Translations under genes and position numbers: made by a program
Shown here: one piece after another, positions 32,424-33,560 of the stretch
How the letters are laid out: every line of letters starts with the position of its first letter
Numbering within the stretch: position 1 is the stretch's first letter
The notes under the pieces: model-generated
Databases searched by the model: none
The model's input: the letters and a program-made list of their open reading frames with translations, nothing else
What the model was told of the DNA's origin: nothing
Source: Methanoculleus sp.
GTDB taxonomy: Archaea > Halobacteriota > Methanomicrobia > Methanomicrobiales > Methanomicrobiaceae
DNA length: 33,560 nt
NCBI GenBank assembly: GCA_011048835.1
Contig: DSDF01000041.1
Coordinates: 1 to 33,560 of the forward strand
Direction of reading: 5' to 3'

Positions 32424-33443
32424 ATGCCTGACGGGCCGCAGGAATCTGCCGGGAGCATTGCCGCATCCCTGTTCCAGAATGAACTGGAGACCATCACTGC
32501 GGCGATCGAATCGTACGGCAAGAAAACTCACGAAAATATCGCCATCATAGCGGATCCTTTTGCAGGTCAGCAATTAGTCATTGAAGAAATCAAGCGGCGG
32601 TACCCGGACACGATCTCGTATCTTCCCTTCTTTTCCGTGGTGACAGGCAAAGACTTCATCCCCAACCTCTACACCGCAAAGGACGTGGTCGTCATGGAGC
32701 GCTGCCATTTCCTTGCACTGCGTAAAATTGGCGGGTTCGTGATGCTCGACGAATTTCTCGATTTCATCTCGTCATCGGAAAAACTCTTCATAACGACCTG
32801 GAACAGCTACTCGTGGTCGTACCTGAATGCCGTGAAACGTATCGAGGGATTTTTCCCCGAGATTATCCGGCTGCCGAAAATTGACGACATGACACTCAAA
32901 CAGCTTATCCTGTCGCGGTACGAAAACAACGAGATTGAATGTATCGATGATCGCGAGGTCGAAAAGAATAGCGGGTTCGAGGTTATTAAACGCCAGGTCA
33001 CCCTTCCGTTTACCAGCGCGCCGATAACCATCCCGTGGATAACATTCAACGTCGGGGCGACAAAGGGGGAAGAGGTCAAGGCCGAGGACGCTGTGTTCAG
33101 GAGGATCAATACCCTTGCAGACGGCAATTACGGGGTTGCACAGAGAATCTGGGACCGGTATCTCGAATACCCCACGATGAAGATGAGCAACCTCCCGGAC
33201 AGACCCTGCGCCCTCGATCTCTCCATCAATGAGGAATTCCTCCTCAATATCATTCTCTCCATGGAATCCATCCAGCTCGTGGATCTCGTCGAGATCGCGA
33301 GCCCGGAGATCAATATCGACCAGAATCTCCACCGGCTGATCAAGCAGGACCTCGTCGAAGAGGAGAAGGGATATTATCGCATCAAGCCCGAGGCGCTCAA
33401 CTGTGTATGCAACTACCTCAAGCGAATACGGATGGTGTGGTAA
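32424..33443 (+). CDS. P-loop ATPase-like protein with degenerate Walker A and C-terminal winged helix
   Basis: I recognise the general architecture but no named family. The 339-aa protein resembles AAA/STAND ATPases. A strand-loop IAIIADPFAGQQLVIEEI sits where Walker A should be but lacks the G-K-S/T core, with AGQQ (residues 47-50) in its place. A Walker B-like DVVVMERCHFLAL follows at 87-99, then a sensor-like KLFITTWNSYSW. The C-terminal 75 residues look like a winged helix (NEEFLLNIILSMESIQLVDL, LIKQDLVEEEKGYYRI). ATP binding is doubtful. Its stop abuts the ATG of a membrane protein (TAAATG), which implies a shared operon. Confidence 0.78.
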   Translation: MPDGPQESAGSIAASLFQNELETITAAIESYGKKTHENIAIIADPFAGQQLVIEEIKRRYPDTISYLPFFSVVTGKDFIPNLYTAKDVVVMERCHFLALRKIGGFVMLDEFLDFISSSEKLFITTWNSYSWSYLNAVKRIEGFFPEIIRLPKIDDMTLKQLILSRYENNEIECIDDREVEKNSGFEVIKRQVTLPFTSAPITIPWITFNVGATKGEEVKAEDAVFRRINTLADGNYGVAQRIWDRYLEYPTMKMSNLPDRPCALDLSINEEFLLNIILSMESIQLVDLVEIASPEINIDQNLHRLIKQDLVEEEKGYYRIKPEALNCVCNYLKRIRMVW

Positions 33444-33560
33444 ATGGTGAACGAAATACAGGTCGATTGGACGGATTTGCCTATCAAGGATATCGATATC
33501 GGCACCTTCCTCTACATCGCCTATCTCCTCATCGCCGCCTACATCGCGGTGCGGGTGCTC
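33444..33560 (+). CDS. Membrane protein, N-terminal fragment (cut by window end)
   Basis: The first 39 residues are visible: a short acidic leader (VNEIQVDWTDLPIKDID) and the start of a membrane helix (FLYIAYLLIAAYIAVRVL). The ATG directly follows the stop of the P-loop-like gene. A mechanosensitive-channel-type protein would fit the leader and helix, but too little is present to name it. Confidence 0.7.
   Translation, partial: MVNEIQVDWTDLPIKDIDIGTFLYIAYLLIAAYIAVRVL

Overview
The window reads as a stretch of euryarchaeal chromosome, most likely from a methanogen of the order Methanomicrobiales. Genes are dense and GC is roughly 60 %. Many starts follow archaeal TATA-like boxes, and several look leaderless. 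The gene set also fits: a coenzyme-F390-synthetase/PaaK-like ligase, tungsten-type aldehyde:ferredoxin oxidoreductase, 6-phospho-3-hexuloisomerase, archaeal DhnA-type aldolase, LemA with DUF2207, a fasciclin lipoprotein and a DUF1622 protein. The order-level placement is inference from gene content; no rRNA or methanogenesis gene is present. No tRNA, rRNA, CRISPR array, insertion sequence or integrase was seen.

Layout. 33-1328 (-) encodes a two-Usp plus GNAT fusion, followed by a small orphan (+). 1836-4052 (-) is an alpha-glucan phosphorylase, and 4372-5526 (-) a tandem pair of flavin-reductase-like proteins. 5601-8375 (-) is a tight operon: hexuloisomerase, aminotransferase, M42 peptidase. 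8464-9435 (+) is a solitary beta-class DNA methyltransferase with a doubtful start. Then come a ferritin-like protein (-) and a divergent orphan (+). 10446-11440 (-) is an FMN split-barrel gene overlapping a frameshifted PEP-utilising swivel-domain gene. 11566-14815 (+) carries a UbiA/MenA-like prenyltransferase, an aldehyde dehydrogenase and an exonuclease III that overlaps it by ATGA. 14926-18228 (+) carries an SLC13-type permease with TrkA-C domains, a YeeE/YedE sulfur transporter and a small winged-helix protein.

18248-23383 (-) holds the class I aldolase, a large M1 metallopeptidase and a CDF transporter fused to a NifX/NifB-like domain; DUF1622 is divergent from it. 23897-25913 (-) has the F390-synthetase-like ligase and a HEAT-repeat protein, with a second HEAT protein divergent. 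26556-28949 (+) is LemA-DUF2207. A small conserved-looking orphan (-) is divergent from the aldehyde:ferredoxin oxidoreductase (+). The window ends with a fasciclin lipoprotein, a P-loop-like protein with a degenerate Walker A and the start of a membrane protein (+).

How the parts fit. Most of this is metabolic and housekeeping content: storage glucan breakdown, FBP/RuMP carbon flow, amino-acid and peptide turnover, aldehyde oxidation, and sulfur and metal transport. No phage or defence island is present. The observations most worth a second look are these: the degenerate P-loop protein abutting a membrane protein; the CDF-NifX fusion with a His-to-Gln change at a likely metal ligand; the frameshifted PEP-swivel gene; the methyltransferase whose best ribosome-binding site points at an ATC codon, in DNA with only two CTAG sites found by eye; and several dyads placed on or next to TATA boxes.
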